Shown here: piece after piece, positions 12,791-24,159 of the stretch | Position numbering within the stretch: the stretch's first letter is position 1 | Layout of the letters: each line of letters begins with the position of its first letter | Assembly (NCBI GenBank): GCA_007922225.1 | Contig: ML680053.1 | Coordinates: 19,578,694-19,642,693, forward strand | Reading direction: 5' to 3' | From: Emydura subglobosa | Taxonomy: Eukaryota; Chordata; Testudines; Chelidae | DNA: 64,000 bases | Made by a program: the position numbers and the translations under genes | Notes under the pieces: generated by a model | What the model saw: only the letters and a program-made list of their open reading frames with translations | Database searches by the model: none | What the model was told of the DNA's origin: nothing

Positions 12791-13474
12791 CATTTGAGTT
12801 GAAATTTTCATGCCAGGTGTCTGCCTCAGGCTGAATTTTTTTAAACATTTCAAACAAAATGATTTAGTCATTTCTAAGAATGAGGCCGGGGAGAAGTATG
12901 TTTTGCCCACATTAAATTCTCTGAAAAACTCAAGTGCCCTCATACTTTGGAGGAGGGATTTGAAATTTGTTAATGAGGTGGCCATTTGCTCTCTCTTATG
13001 AAAATCCACTCCAATTTGGTTGAGTAATAAGCCTTTGAAAAGTCAGTTCAAGTTCACACCTGCTCAGTAGATATTCCTTAGATTTTAGCATCTCGATTCC
13101 CCAAAGATTCCATTTGCACTGGGCTGAACAAGACTTCCTCTGCAATTGCACCTCTAGGCTGCTTTGGGCCATGCCAGATGTGCATCTGGCAGATACAGGA
13201 CACAGTGTCTCCTTTGCTCTCAGTGACCTCTCTGCTGACCCTACACAGTGTGGAAAAAGAAGCTGTCTGATTCAGATGCACAGGAGAGAAGACCTGGACC
13301 TTTGGGAAGGTTTGGGAAGGGGAGTAAATTGGATCAAAGAGCCTAGGGTGAGGTGGCTGGGACTGGAGGCAAGGAGGGGAAAAGGGAAACTGGATTGGGG
13401 TGGTTGGGAATGGAACTGGGAGCTCCTATTTGTAAACTAGGATGGGTGGCCCGCCCGCCCACTGCTCAAGGCTC

Positions 13475-14140
13475 CTCCCCCAGCCTAAGGGGAGGAGCCA
13501 CCGGACCTAGGATACAACTAATTGCTTGGGACAACAAATGTAAGAACAGGAAAAGGGCGTGAGGGTCAAAGGTATAAAAGAAGGGAACCGGAAGGGGACA
13601 CCGAGCAGAGAACCCCGGACAGCGCCCACCGCTCCCGGAAGGTATCCATGGAGCCGGCGGACGCCGCCCAGGAGAACTCTGCCCGGAGACGTGAACGGAG
13701 AAGGGAACGGAAATAGGCCCCACAGTCGCAGGGCGCCTCCCCAGCCAACCTCCCCTCCCTGGTATTATAGATGGCGACTTTGGCCAGGGCCAAGAGGAGG
13801 TTGACGAGGAGGTCCCGCGACTTCGTGGGGCCATGGACGGGGTGTGCATAGATAAACAAGTGTGGGGAAAAGTGCAGCCAGAACCTCAGCAGGAGGTTCT
13901 GGAGGAGCCGGAAGAGGGGCTGCAGCCTGGCGCACTCCAGGTATGCGTGCGCCAGGGTCTCCCTCGTGCCACAGAAGGGGCAGGTGTCGGGGCGGGGGGT
14001 GAACCGCGCCAAGTACACGCCCGTGCTCACGGCTCCATGAAGGAGCCACCAACTGATGTCCCCGGTGGGCCGTGGGGTCAAGGTGGAATACAGGCTGGCC
14101 CACCGGGGGTCGGCAGGAATGAGTTCAGATTAGGCTGACG
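13475..14140 (-). mobile_element. Antisense LINE 3' end with zinc-binding RT tail
   Basis: A GC-rich, 5'-truncated non-LTR retrotransposon on the minus strand. It contains the C-terminal part of ORF2 and a short 3' UTR that holds the inverted pair CTCCTCCCCCAGCCTAAGG / GGGGAGGAG. The protein matches what I remember of the Tx1/L1-like clade in turtles. Boundaries are approximate. Confidence 0.7.
13566..14081 (-). pseudogene. LINE ORF2 C-terminus, zf-RVT domain
   Basis: A 171-codon open stretch with the motif CPFCGTRETLAHAYLEC near residue 36, a C-x2-C-x7-H-x4-C zinc-binding pattern of the zf-RVT domain at the end of L1/Tx1-type reverse transcriptases. SWWLLHGAVSTGVYLARF precedes it, and basic sequence with CDCGAYFRSLLRSRLRAEF follows. 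The polymerase domain itself is absent, cut off near 14140, so the fragment cannot retrotranspose. The first methionine is arbitrary, since the frame continues from upstream element sequence. Opposite-strand frames over the same bases are shadows. Confidence 0.7.
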
Positions 14141-14912
14141 GGGAGTAGGAGGCACTAGAGTTGGAGGAGGCAGAGGAGGGATTCTAGAATTGCTTATCTC
14201 AGTCTAATTTTGGCTACATGTCTGTTGCCAAGACTAGTCAGATTGTGATTTCTCAAAATTGGTGACTGTATAAGAATAACAAAAATTTTGTGTACCTGTA
14301 TATCATACACTGTTTGTCCTACAAAACCCCAGTTTTATATGCTTTATTTGTGTTTATAGATCCATTTTCTATACAAATGAGACTAGTAGAACTGTTCTTT
14401 TCTAATGAGAGTTCATAGATGCTAAAGCTGGTGACGTTAACAATGGAAGTGTCCCACATCCTATCTTGGAAGATACATTGGCTACGGTGCAGGCTTGATA
14501 CAGGGATGCTTCTTTTGGAGAGCTGAGGCTGTGCACTGTCTAGCAGAACTGTCCATCACTGAGATTAAATAGGAGAGGAGGAAATGTTCCCTGATGGAGC
14601 TAGACAGAGTGGGCAGGCCTGTCTCTGCTTTATAGTTTCTTTCCCACCTTCTGAGCACACTGGCCTAGCCCTTTGGCTTTGCTTAGGTAAAAGTAAGTTT
14701 AGTACTATTACAGGAGGAAGATACCCGCAAGATCCCATGTTCTGGGTCAAAGGCTAGAAACTGAATAACATTCCCTCAGGCTACGTTTGAGCCACACAAG
14801 TTTCTCTCATTGGGCTACTTATTAGTTAATGGATTCTTGACAGTTTCTTATTCCTGTATTTCCTAAATTTTCAAGGTACTGTAGATATATCTACTAACAT
14901 CTGACTGTAGTA

Positions 14913-14945
14913 TATTTATTTACTTATTAAATAAGTAAATAAATA
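14913..14945. repeat. Perfect 33-bp AT palindrome
   Basis: The arm TATTTATTTACTTATT and its exact reverse complement are separated by one A. A partial third copy, TTTATTTACTTATT, follows at about 14956. It could extrude as a cruciform. No element boundary is visible. Confidence 0.85.
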
Positions 14946-15898
14946 ACTTAAAAGTTTATTTACTTATTCACCAAAAGTATATAATAAGCTGTTTATGGTT
15001 CTGTACTATGCTTCCATTTACCTTTCTCCCCATTGTTGGGGAGGGGGGAGGGATATTAAAATGAATTTAGTGCTTTTTACAGCCACTTTTAACATTACCG
15101 TGTCCCAGTTCAGAATTAATTAGGCATTTTATGCACAGGTTGTAAAATGTGTTCTTGTCTCCCTCAAAGAAATAGAATCACTTGTTCTAAAAATCAAAGA
15201 TAATCTGATTTTTAAAACACTAAACATCAAAGGATTCCTACTGTGGAGAATATGAAAACGCTTCTTTGAAAGCTGCAATCAAATCGGGTTCATGAGATAA
15301 AGCTCCCCAGTTCTAATCCCCTTTTCTTTGGAAAATACATTATTTTAAAAACAGCAATGATCATTACAGTCTTTATTTGGAAATGGAGCCAACATCATCT
15401 GCAGCATTACAAGAGCAGTATGATTAGTAATTAATATTACAATATGGATAATGGTTACAGTGACATGCAAATCAATTACAATGTACTTTTGTACAATTTG
15501 AATAGTTAAGTCGTACAAAAATTGACATTTGCTTGTAGCAGCAAATAGTATGATGGATAATACTGTTTTGTTCATATAACCTAGAAAGGCTTTAGACTGT
15601 TGGCTTAATATAAGTCACTCTTCCTATCCCTAATGGCTGCATTTTTCCATCTTCCAAATTACTGTCTTTTATTCAGTAACAAACACAGGATGGCAAAAAG
15701 CCAAGAATCTTGGCTGTTGAAGGTGCATCATATTTCATTCAGTTATAGCCATTCACCTTTGAAATAAAGATACTGTTCAAAGGATAAAGAATCTAAAGTG
15801 AGAGTAAATGACTGACATTGAGATCAGTTGTAAATCAAGCACGCCTCATGGTTCTGCTAATGTCAAAAATGACTGTGTGCGCTCAATGCTGTGCAGGA

Positions 15899-16160
15899 AG
15901 GGTCTATCTACACTGCAGCTGGAGAGTGTAATTCTCAACTTTGGTAGACACAGATGCACTAATTCTGCTGAGCTAGCGTGCTAAAAACAGAAGTGTGGCA
16001 GTGGCTGCGTTGGCATGGGCAATGGATTGGGCTAGGTGTTAGCGCACAGCACTGTCCGAGATTCTAGGTATGTACTTGGACGTCTGCTTTTGCCACATGG
16101 CCACGCTGCTATTTTTAGTGTGCTGAATTGAGCAGAGCTAGCGCGTGTACGTGAGTGGCA
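15899..16160. mobile_element. Foldback MITE with self-complementary halves
   Basis: The left half starts AGGGTCTATCTACACTGCAG and contains GAGCTAGCGTGCTAAAAACA (about 15970-15989). The right half contains CTATTTTTAGTGTGCTGAAT and GAGCAGAGCTAGCGCG (about 16109-16146). The two halves are complementary over most of their length around a centre near 16050. The outer right terminus, which should mirror CTACACTGCAG, is missing, so the element is truncated on the right. Confidence 0.7.
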
Positions 16161-16440
16161 TGATTTTGGGTGGAGCTGGAGCCCCGTCTTGCAATGATGC
16201 ATGAAGCTGCAGCCCTGTAGCAAATTTGACCCCTCTGATTGGCTGACTGCCACGCTTGCCCACCTCCTGGGGCAGTGTAGTCAATCAGAGCTGCTGTAGG
16301 CAGAGCTCTCTCCCCCTCTTCAGAGCAGTCCAAAACCATTCTCACATGTTAGGGGGGAAGGGGGGAGAGAGGTATAGAGGAGGGAGTTAAGGATCCTGAC
16401 AGATGAGAGCAGCTTCACTCCCCGCTCCCTCCTGTGAGCA
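16161..16440. other. Moderately GC-rich intronic block
   Basis: Contains an inverted pair of CCAAT-like sites, CTGATTGGCTGAC at about 16236 and GTCAATCAGAG at about 16280. No exon or transcript start is supported. It may be the remains of another repeat adjoining the foldback MITE. Confidence 0.35.
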
Positions 16441-16462
16441 TCAGGAACTTGTTGCTAACTCT

Positions 16463-16552
16463 CTTCTCCCCCCCCCCCCCCTTTTGTAGCACCCAACCTG
16501 GGAAAATGGGACATGGAAAAAAAGTGTGTGAGAGAGAGAGAGAGAGAGAGCA
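16463..16552. repeat. Poly-C run and (GA)n microsatellite
   Basis: A run of about 15 C lies at 16467-16481 and alternating GA at about 16531-16551. Simple repeats without other content. Confidence 0.9.
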
Positions 16553-16740
16553 CGCGAGCAATTTTGCTTCTTTAAAGTTTATTTTTTTCCTGTTTATGTA
16601 CCTTCTTTACTTTTAAAAATTATTGGATTAATAACCTTGTCATCTGAAGTCTTATTTACTTAGTAATTAAGGTAGTCCAATAAAGCTGGATCCTTTTGTT
16701 ATTCCCCCAAAATTCATATGTGCCTCTCATTGGAGTTTAT

Positions 16741-16769
16741 TATTATTAGTATGATGATGATGATGATGT
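16741..16769. repeat. (ATT)n/(GAT)n simple repeat
   Basis: TATTATTATTAG followed by repeated ATG triplets. Simple sequence. Confidence 0.85.
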
Positions 16770-18266
16770 TAAAGTGTTGGTGTGCTCAGATCTGAACAAG
16801 ACACAGATAAAGGTAGAAGGTGGGGTTTTCAAAAGCACCTAAGTGGCAGAAGAGCATGGGCACTACTGAAAGTCAATGGGACCTGTGTGCCTAAGTCAGT
16901 AGGTGCTTTTGAAAACTCCACCCAGAATCTCTCCTAAAGATCTCAGGGCATAATCCTGTTTCCCCTGAAGTCAAAGGTAAAACTCCCACTGATATCAGTG
17001 GTGGAAGATCAGGCTCTTAGAAACAAAACGTTCAGAAATAGAGTGGGACACCAAGAGGAAGAATGAAAATTCTATGCTTAGAAATGTTGTAAACTCTTAA
17101 CTGTTCATTGAAGAAAAACTGATGGCTCTTGGCTCATGGCTTTTGATTTTCATCCCTTTTTTTGTTAGTAAGATGCAGTTTAAACAGAACATTAAAAGGC
17201 ATTTATGTTTCACCCTTTGACTAACTAATGCTTTTTCAAGCAAGAACAAGGTGTCCGAAAACTGTGCTATGACAGATGTGTTAACTGGCTTTAGAGGTTC
17301 AATTAGCAACGTGACAAGATGATGGTGTTCTACAAAATTGTTATTAATTAAGGCCAAGAAATGCATCACAAGTGCTGAAATGTGGTATAGCTAACTTGTT
17401 CGAAAAGAATTCTTATCTTGCTGTTAGTGATTCTGGCTTATGTGATCTTTGCTGTCTTATGTCTGAAGCTGTTAATGGGATGATAAAATTGCTGGTAATT
17501 AGCAGTGTGTAGAACAATTAATCCTATACCATATAACTGATCAATATGACTTACTTAATGTGACATTTCCAATTTTAATTTTTAAAGATTGACTAATTTA
17601 AAAAAAAATCAGCATCCTTTAAAGAATAATAATCATCATAATTAATAATAAATATCCTGACAATAAAAAAAAATGCAATGATCAATTTTTTGTTCTTACT
17701 CCAGTGCAGTGTTTGTAAAGGTTGAGCGACTATTCCAAACATTCAAATGTTTCTCTCCCCTTTCTTTTCCTTGAACCCACTTACATGCTACTTTTTTATT
17801 TTCAGCTTTGCTGGTGCTATAACTTCTTGCAGAATTTGAAAGAGCATATTCCCTCCCACCACAAGCAGTGAGTTAGGGTGTTGTAAATGACAATAAACAA
17901 AACCTGGAGAAAATGGCTTTATCCAATGTCTAATGCAAGGTGAGGAGAAAAGAAGAGAAGGGGAGGGAGTTGAAGGGAAATATTTTTCTCTAACCTGTAA
18001 GTTATAGTTATTTGAGAGGCTGCTTACAACAATATTAGGCACAACATTTTTAGGTGGAAATACAATTTTCAAGTTGTCTGTGTCCAGAGTGTATTCCCGA
18101 AATGGGAAGAATTATTGTGAGCTTGGACAAAATTATCGATGCCTTTGCAATTTCCAAATTGAATTACTACCGTGCTTTCTACTTGGGACAACTCTTGAAG
18201 AGTCCTCAGAAATCTCACCAAGTTTAGATTGTGGTTGCCTGTTAAGCAGCATTTCATGCTTTATAG

Positions 18267-18669
18267 CAGGGGTTCCCAAACTTTCTGCCAGCAGGACCCC
18301 ATTTTAATGAAGTCTTTCCTGCCAGGACCCCAGACAGTGTGGAGAATGCTATTTTGAAGAGCAATATGTCATCTTCCACGCACTGTGACTTTGCGTGCAC
18401 CTTACGTGTGAGGTCATAGTGCATGGAGGGTGCCATTTTGCTCCACAAAATGGTGTCCTCTGCACAGTGTGACCTCATACGTATGGTGTATGCGAGTTCA
18501 TCTGTGCAGAGAATGCCAGTTAGTAGGGCAAAATGGTGTCCTCTATGCATCATGACTGTCATGCTCTGTAAGCAAAATGATGTCCTTCACACAGCAGGGA
18601 TCACCACGACCCCATGTGCTGCGAGTGTGATCCCAGCTGGGGTCGTGACCCACACGTTGGGAACTACTG
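18267..18669. mobile_element. hAT-type non-autonomous transposon with perfect TSD
   Basis: The 403-bp element begins CAGGGGTTCCCAAACT and ends ACGTTGGGAACTACTG, forming imperfect terminal inverted repeats typical of hAT elements. The 8-bp sequence CTTTATAG flanks it exactly on both sides (18259-18266 and 18670-18677). That is the expected hAT target duplication with no mismatch. The interior has variant tandem blocks around GTGTCCTCTGCACAGTGTGA and no transposase frame. Confidence 0.92.
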
Positions 18670-20429
18670 CTTTATAGACTGCTTTGGCTTCCAGTTTTTC
18701 CTGGGTGTTGTTCAAGATGTTGATTTTTAAATTCTATAGAACTGTATACAGTTTGGGTCACAGATTTCATAGATGGGACCCCTCTAACACACTGTACTCT
18801 GACGGTTGAGATCAGCTGGATATTCAAGTTAACTGTCCCTAGATTTACACACTTCATGTGTAAGTATTAAAGTGTTATACAAACTTTCAAAAATGCTTAC
18901 TCCGGTCTCTTTGGTGGCTTTACCATATACTTTAAAAATGCAGTGAATGAATTCAGAAATAGTAGTGAAGCAGCCTTACTGAAAACAGGAAGAAAGCAGG
19001 GTGAAAGACCACTTCACCTACAGTTGCCCACCCTTAAGGATGTGGCAGGATTTTGTTGATGCACAGCCATCAACTCATGAATTTACTTGCTTGATGCTAA
19101 GGTAAAGTCCAAGTTTGTTGACTTTGTGGGCATGCTGGAAGACCTGTGTATTTACTGAGGGCTTTGCCAGATGGGTGGGGAGTGTTTGAGTCGTTGATTA
19201 CAGTGTGTATGGCATGTTTCTGGGTTTGACCTTGTGTTTCTTTCAGAGATTGATTCATTGTATGTGATTTCTATGCATAATATACCTGCCTAGCAGTGCT
19301 GATAAGGGCAGCTTAGAAATCAGGGGGGAGAAATAAGTTAAATTAATGTACAGCAGACATCTAGAGGAACTGGAACTAAAAATAACTTGCAGGAAGCTGG
19401 TAAAAGGTCTTCTGAATCATGAAATTGATTTGCTGGAAACTTCTACTGGGATGTTTAAAGTCAACAGAAAATAAACCGCAACAAATTGTGAGAGGCAATC
19501 TGCACGCATGTGTGTTTAACATTGTTTTTAAAAAAGCATTTTAAAGTACTTCCTCTTCCACCGTGCCCAGTTAAATCCTTGCTAAAATGACACTCGTGCT
19601 TCTTTTGGACTTTGTCTTACTGTTTCTTGAAGCAAATAAATCCAGCACTTGGATGCCTGTGGATGTCTGGTATAAGGGGCACAACAGAAGAAGGAAGTGG
19701 AGAGGAGGACTTGGCCCACAGCGATGCTGCTTCCTTCCGATGCCTGAATGGAGGCTGCCCCAGTGATAACCAGAGAAATGCTAGGACAGCTTTTCTTGAA
19801 TCAGGGAAAACAGAGGAAATAGAACAGCAGGAAAGGCCCTTTCTAAACATGGAGCTGAGGGGATTGCTTTCTCAACTCCCTTGCCTCTTCTCAGCTACCT
19901 TCTACTTCGTATTTTGGGAGGAGGGGGATCTTTGCCTGTTCCTTTCCGTGTTACCTTAGGGTTGGATGTGATTGTTCTGTCCCTCTCCTCGCCTCCAAAT
20001 CTAGGACTTTGAGAACTCTGGAATCTCCCACTGACTCTTCTCCCTCCCTTTCCACCCCCCACCCACCCACACATCTTTCCCTAGCCCAGTTGTTGCTTCC
20101 ACAGACACCACTACAATAAGCTGTGGGCAAACAGTTTCAACAGAGGTGTCAAACAATGAATATGAATGGCTGTGGAGAAAAAACTACAAGCTTAGCCTTA
20201 GAGGTGGTCCGTACAGAGCGGGTTTCAGGATTATTGATGGGTCAGTATTTTGGCAAAAGTATGCTGTTGCTGCCCATGATATGCTTGTTCTGTGAACCTA
20301 TAGAAGACTTCTGTCTTTAGGGCTGTCACCCTAACATGCTTCATGGGCAGTAACATACATTTTTCAAAAGTGACTAGTTGTTTTTGCTTGTCCCAATTTG
20401 TGGGTGCCCGACTTGAGTAAACACTAGGT

Positions 20430-20504
20430 TTACTTGGTCCTGCCTCAGCACAGGGGTCTGGACTTGATGACCTCTCAAGGTCCCTTCCAGCCCTACATTT
20501 TCTG
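20430..20504 (+). mobile_element. CR1 LINE 3' tail fragment
   Basis: GGTCTGGACTTGATGACCTC and TCAAGGTCCCTTCCAGCCCT are the diagnostic sense-strand 3' UTR of CR1. Only about 75 bp remain. Confidence 0.8.
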
Positions 20505-21567
20505 TGCCTGGCTTTAAGAAGGTGGATTGTTAGCGCTTTCTGAAAAAATCACATCCCTTTAAGGTATCTCAGAATGGAGCACCTGGAATCACTAGTCACT
20601 TTTGAAAATGTAGGCCAAAATAGGCATAGCAGCTAAAATTAATTAGTACTACAAATTCTGTTATGACTATACAATTAACTTAAGAAAAAAAAAAGCAAAT
20701 ACTTCATGAAAGTTAATTCAAATTTCAAGTCCTGAACTTATTTCGGCAGATACCTTGCTGTATCTTTTTATTACATTTTACGAAGACTTAATGACTTTCA
20801 GCTGTTTTCTCAAGTCTATTGCTTTTCCTGGTACCACCCTTTATTTGAGCACGCACACAGAGCCACCCACATGTAAAGATTACACAGCTGTGAAAATCAA
20901 AATATCAGGTGTTTTCCCTCATTTGAAGTGTGTATGCACCTCAGTGAAGAATCTGTGAGCTGACAAACCCTAAGTGTCTGGCCTAATATCCTTCCCATGC
21001 ATTTGTTATGGAATGCTGAGGCTGAATATTTCTGATCTGTAACTGGAAATATCATGTACAGACCAATTTCCTGAACACTTTTTTCATAGTGGTTTAATAT
21101 TGTAACGGCTCAGAAAACTCAGTTTTAGATTAACAAAATTGTTTTACTGAAACAAATAAATATAAGTAGGAGGAGAACAAACACGAACTGTATATCTTGA
21201 TATACTGCCCAGCCAGAGCTTGTGGGGGAATAAAGAAGAAGAAAACCCTTCTGATCTTATCTGGCCCTGATTTTATGTGGTTTTTTGAAGCAGATTAGCC
21301 TATAACAGGCTGTAGATACCAGCCCTGCAGCAGTCCGATATATTCAGGACAATGGTGACTTGCTATTTAGGCCTGATCCTGTACCATTGCAGTTAGTGGG
21401 AGTTTAGCCATTCACTTCAATAGAGGCAGAATCAGGTCCTTTTAGAGTTGCACATGTCTTCAGAAACTCAACTCCTGCACCTCAAGAACTGAACTATCAG
21501 AACTGTCCAGGCAAGAAAATCCATGAAAAAAATGAAAAATTCTACTGGAATTCCTTATCCTCATTAA

Positions 21568-22080
21568 CTCATAGACTTTAAGGTCAAAAGGGACCATCAT
21601 GATCATCTAGTCTGACTATGCAGGCCACAGAACCTCACTCCTGTAATAGACCCCTAAGCTCTGGCTGATGTACTGAAGTCCTCAAATCATGATTTAAAGA
21701 CTTCAAGTTATAGAGAATCCACCCTTTATGGTAGTTTAAATCTGCAAGTAACCAGTCCCCCATGTTGCAGAGGAAGGCAAAAAACCCCAGGGTCTCTGCC
21801 AATCTGACCTAGGGAAAATTCCTTCCTGACTCCAAATATGGCAAACAGTTAGACCCTGAGCATGTGGGCAAGACTCCCCCTCACAGTCAGACATCTGGGA
21901 AATAATTTTCTTTAGTAACTCAGAGCTCTCCCCATCTAGTGTCCCATCACCGGCTGTTGGAGGTACTTGTTGCTAGCAGTCGCAGGTCAGCTACAGATTC
22001 CTCCCCTGCTGGGCTGTGCAGCCAAGTTACTCCAGCCCTATGGTTGTACTTATGTCTTTGTATGTGGCCCTATTAGGCGG
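21568..22080 (-). mobile_element. CR1 LINE 3' region
   Basis: The + strand shows CATAGACTTTAAGGTCAAAA, GATCATCTAGTCTGAC, CAGAGGAAGGCAAAAAACCC and GAGCATGTGGGCAAGACT, which in reverse complement is the 3' UTR of a turtle CR1 family. It is a longer copy of the family seen at 12553. The right end is uncertain; the last ~80 bp are less clearly CR1. Confidence 0.75.
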
Positions 22081-22264
22081 GGAAGACAGGTTGACTTTTT
22101 TATTTTATTTTTTAAATAACCAAAGCTACCACCCTGGTACATGAGGAAGTGAATCTTCAACCCTATTTTCGAAAGGGAAATGGATATGGGACTTCCATGC
22201 CTAGATTCCTGAAGACTGGTGGTTGTGAGGCGTCTTCCTGCTCATTTTCTCAGAGAGCCGTAGA

Positions 22265-22420
22265 AACTTAGTACCCATAGTGGGTCAAAGCAGTGGTATG
22301 TCTGGTCCCGTATTTCGTTTCAGATGGTGGCCACTACCAGATGTTTGAAAGGAAGGAGCAAGAAACATTTTAGCAGATAATTGTGGAATAATCTGTTTTT
22401 GGGGAAGTACCCTCCTAAGC
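22265..22420 (-). mobile_element. Old CR1-like 3' fragment
   Basis: It carries diverged versions of the AGTGGGTCA...GTCTGGTCC and TGTGGAATAATCTG motifs, shared with the block at 50800-50950 and in part with 53330-53430. The assignment rests on this internal similarity and is tentative. Confidence 0.45.
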
Positions 22421-22906
22421 CTGGCAGTTTAACCATTGAATTATGATAAGAAGCATGAGGGTTTATTTCTCTTGTGCATTACCATTGATGCTACTGTAAT
22501 GGTGGATGTTGATGATCATAAAGAGATTTTCAAAAGCTCTCAGCATTAGTCTTCACCACTGACTTCAGTGGGAGCAGTGGTCAAACTTACATTGACTTCC
22601 AGGGAAACAGGCTTAGGCCAGTGCTGAGTGCTATAGAATATTCTGTTCTCAATACCATGTAGCAATGAGGCTCACAGATTAATTTGCACTGTGTTTAAAA
22701 AAATAATTAAAACCCCACAAAACAAGCTGAGGGCATTCCCCTCTTTCCCCCCAAGGAGAAAGAATGCTCTCAGCCAGCTAATGTGGCCTTATGCCAGAAC
22801 CTTCCCCTGCTCGTTGGTAGTCAGCCAGCAATGAACAAGGCTCCAAATGTCACTTGTGTGCACCTGATCACTTAGAATTGGGGGCGGTCTGTAATGATCA
22901 TGGGCA

Positions 22907-23436
22907 CAGGGGCATGCGCAGGAATTTAAGTTTGAATACTTTTGGAGGGGCATGTTAAACACCCACAAATGAAAGGTTTGCATGACCTCCCTTCTCCCCC
23001 CTCCAGGAATGCCTCTGGCGGGGAAGCCCAGCAACAAGGAGCCAATGGCTTCTCCCTGGCAGCAGCACTCTCCATGTCCCTGAAGCCTGAGAAGGAGGAA
23101 GCAGCAACGTGGCTGGCTGCTGGCTGAGCTGCTCTTCTCCCCACCCCTACAGCTGCAGCCTGCTGCTTCTCCTTCCCTGCTGCTGGAGTCCCAGGACTGC
23201 TGCCTGCTTTGCAAACCACCCACTGAGGTCAGTCGGGGTGGAGGCAGAGGCAACTTGTGGGACTCCAGCAGCAGGGAACAGCAAAGGAGAAGCAGCAGGC
23301 TGCAGCTGTAAGGGTCAGGGGAGGAGGAACTTAGCCAGCTGCTCTGCTGCTTCCTCCATCTCTGGGCTGCAGGGACATGTAGAGAGTTTGGGTGGAGAGT
23401 TGTCCCCCTGCTTGCCTCCCTTTGTGCATGCCCCTG
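22907..23436. mobile_element. Hairpin (foldback) hAT-like MITE
   Basis: A 530-bp GC-rich element that starts CAGGGGCATGCGCAGG and ends TTTGTGCATGCCCCTG. The flanks CATGGGCA and CAAGTGCA agree at 6 of 8 positions, as an old hAT target duplication would. Most of the interior folds back: TACAGCTGCAGCCTGCTGCT in the left arm pairs with AGCAGGCTGCAGCTGTA in the right arm, and CTGCTGCTGGAGTCCC pairs with GGGACTCCAGCAGCAG. Open frames across it, including one of 216 codons on the minus strand, are low-complexity by-products. Confidence 0.8.
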
Positions 23437-23639
23437 CAAGTGCAGTATCTACTAAAGGAGGAGATCCCTTCTGGGTAAGCAGGAGCTAGCAACTACAAAG
23501 GCTGTCTGCTAGAATGGACATTTCAGAAGTAAGTTCATGTCTTGTAGTTTCTGATCTGATGGATAAATTCTGAGAGATTTTGGCTAGTTGTCCATGTTGA
23601 TCAACGTTCTTATTGCAGAAGTGCCAAATTTCAGGGAGA

Positions 23640-23850
23640 CAGTGTTGTCTAGTGGATAGGGCACTAGACTGGGAATCAGGGGAACTGAGTTGTTCTCTCT
23701 TAACGATCGACCTGCTGTGTGATCATGGGCAAGTCACTTTACCTCTCAGTTCTGTTTTGCCCCAAATAGCTTACAGTCAAAGAGGACAGGAATTGTCTCT
23801 TACTATGTGTTTTTACGGTGCCTAGCAATATGGGTCCCTGATTTATGTTG
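23640..23850 (+). mobile_element. CORE/MIR-like SINE, tRNA-headed
   Basis: The tRNA-like head is GTCTAGTGGATAGGGCACTA (A-box-like). The CORE-like body is TGTGTGATCATGGGCAAGTC followed by ACTTTACCTCTCAGT. The tail is GTGCCTAGCAATATGGGTCC. The order head-core-tail is that of an intact but diverged SINE. The tail also occurs on the opposite strand at 48787-48870. Confidence 0.75.
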
Positions 23851-24159
23851 GAGCTTATAATTCAAATAATACATTTTGGAAATTATTCTTGCTCTTCCCA
23901 CAAAGACTGTAAAGTGTAACAAGATAATGCTGGCTTTTTATTGTTTTAAATGTATATTGAATAATATTGTATACATCAAGAGACTCCATAACCATGACAG
24001 GAAACTGATTCATTTCCGAGTAAGTCTTTACTTTCACAATAGCTACAGTTTTTATAGTGTGAATATAATGGTAATATACAGCATGTGTATAGTCTGCTGT
24101 AATCCAACCATTTTAAGTATTAAACGTTTGTGGTGTTTGAATAATTGTATGGTTTAACA

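Noticed and set aside
13833..14138. 101-codon + strand frame
   Set aside because: Antisense shadow of the LINE zf-RVT coding region.
19612..19959. 115-codon + strand frame
   Set aside because: No recognisable domain, no splice or promoter context, and the opposite strand is also open.
22789..23439. 216-codon open frame on the minus strand
   Set aside because: It is Ser/Leu/Gly-rich low-complexity translation of a GC-rich hairpin MITE, runs beyond the element boundary, and similar frames occur on the opposite strand.
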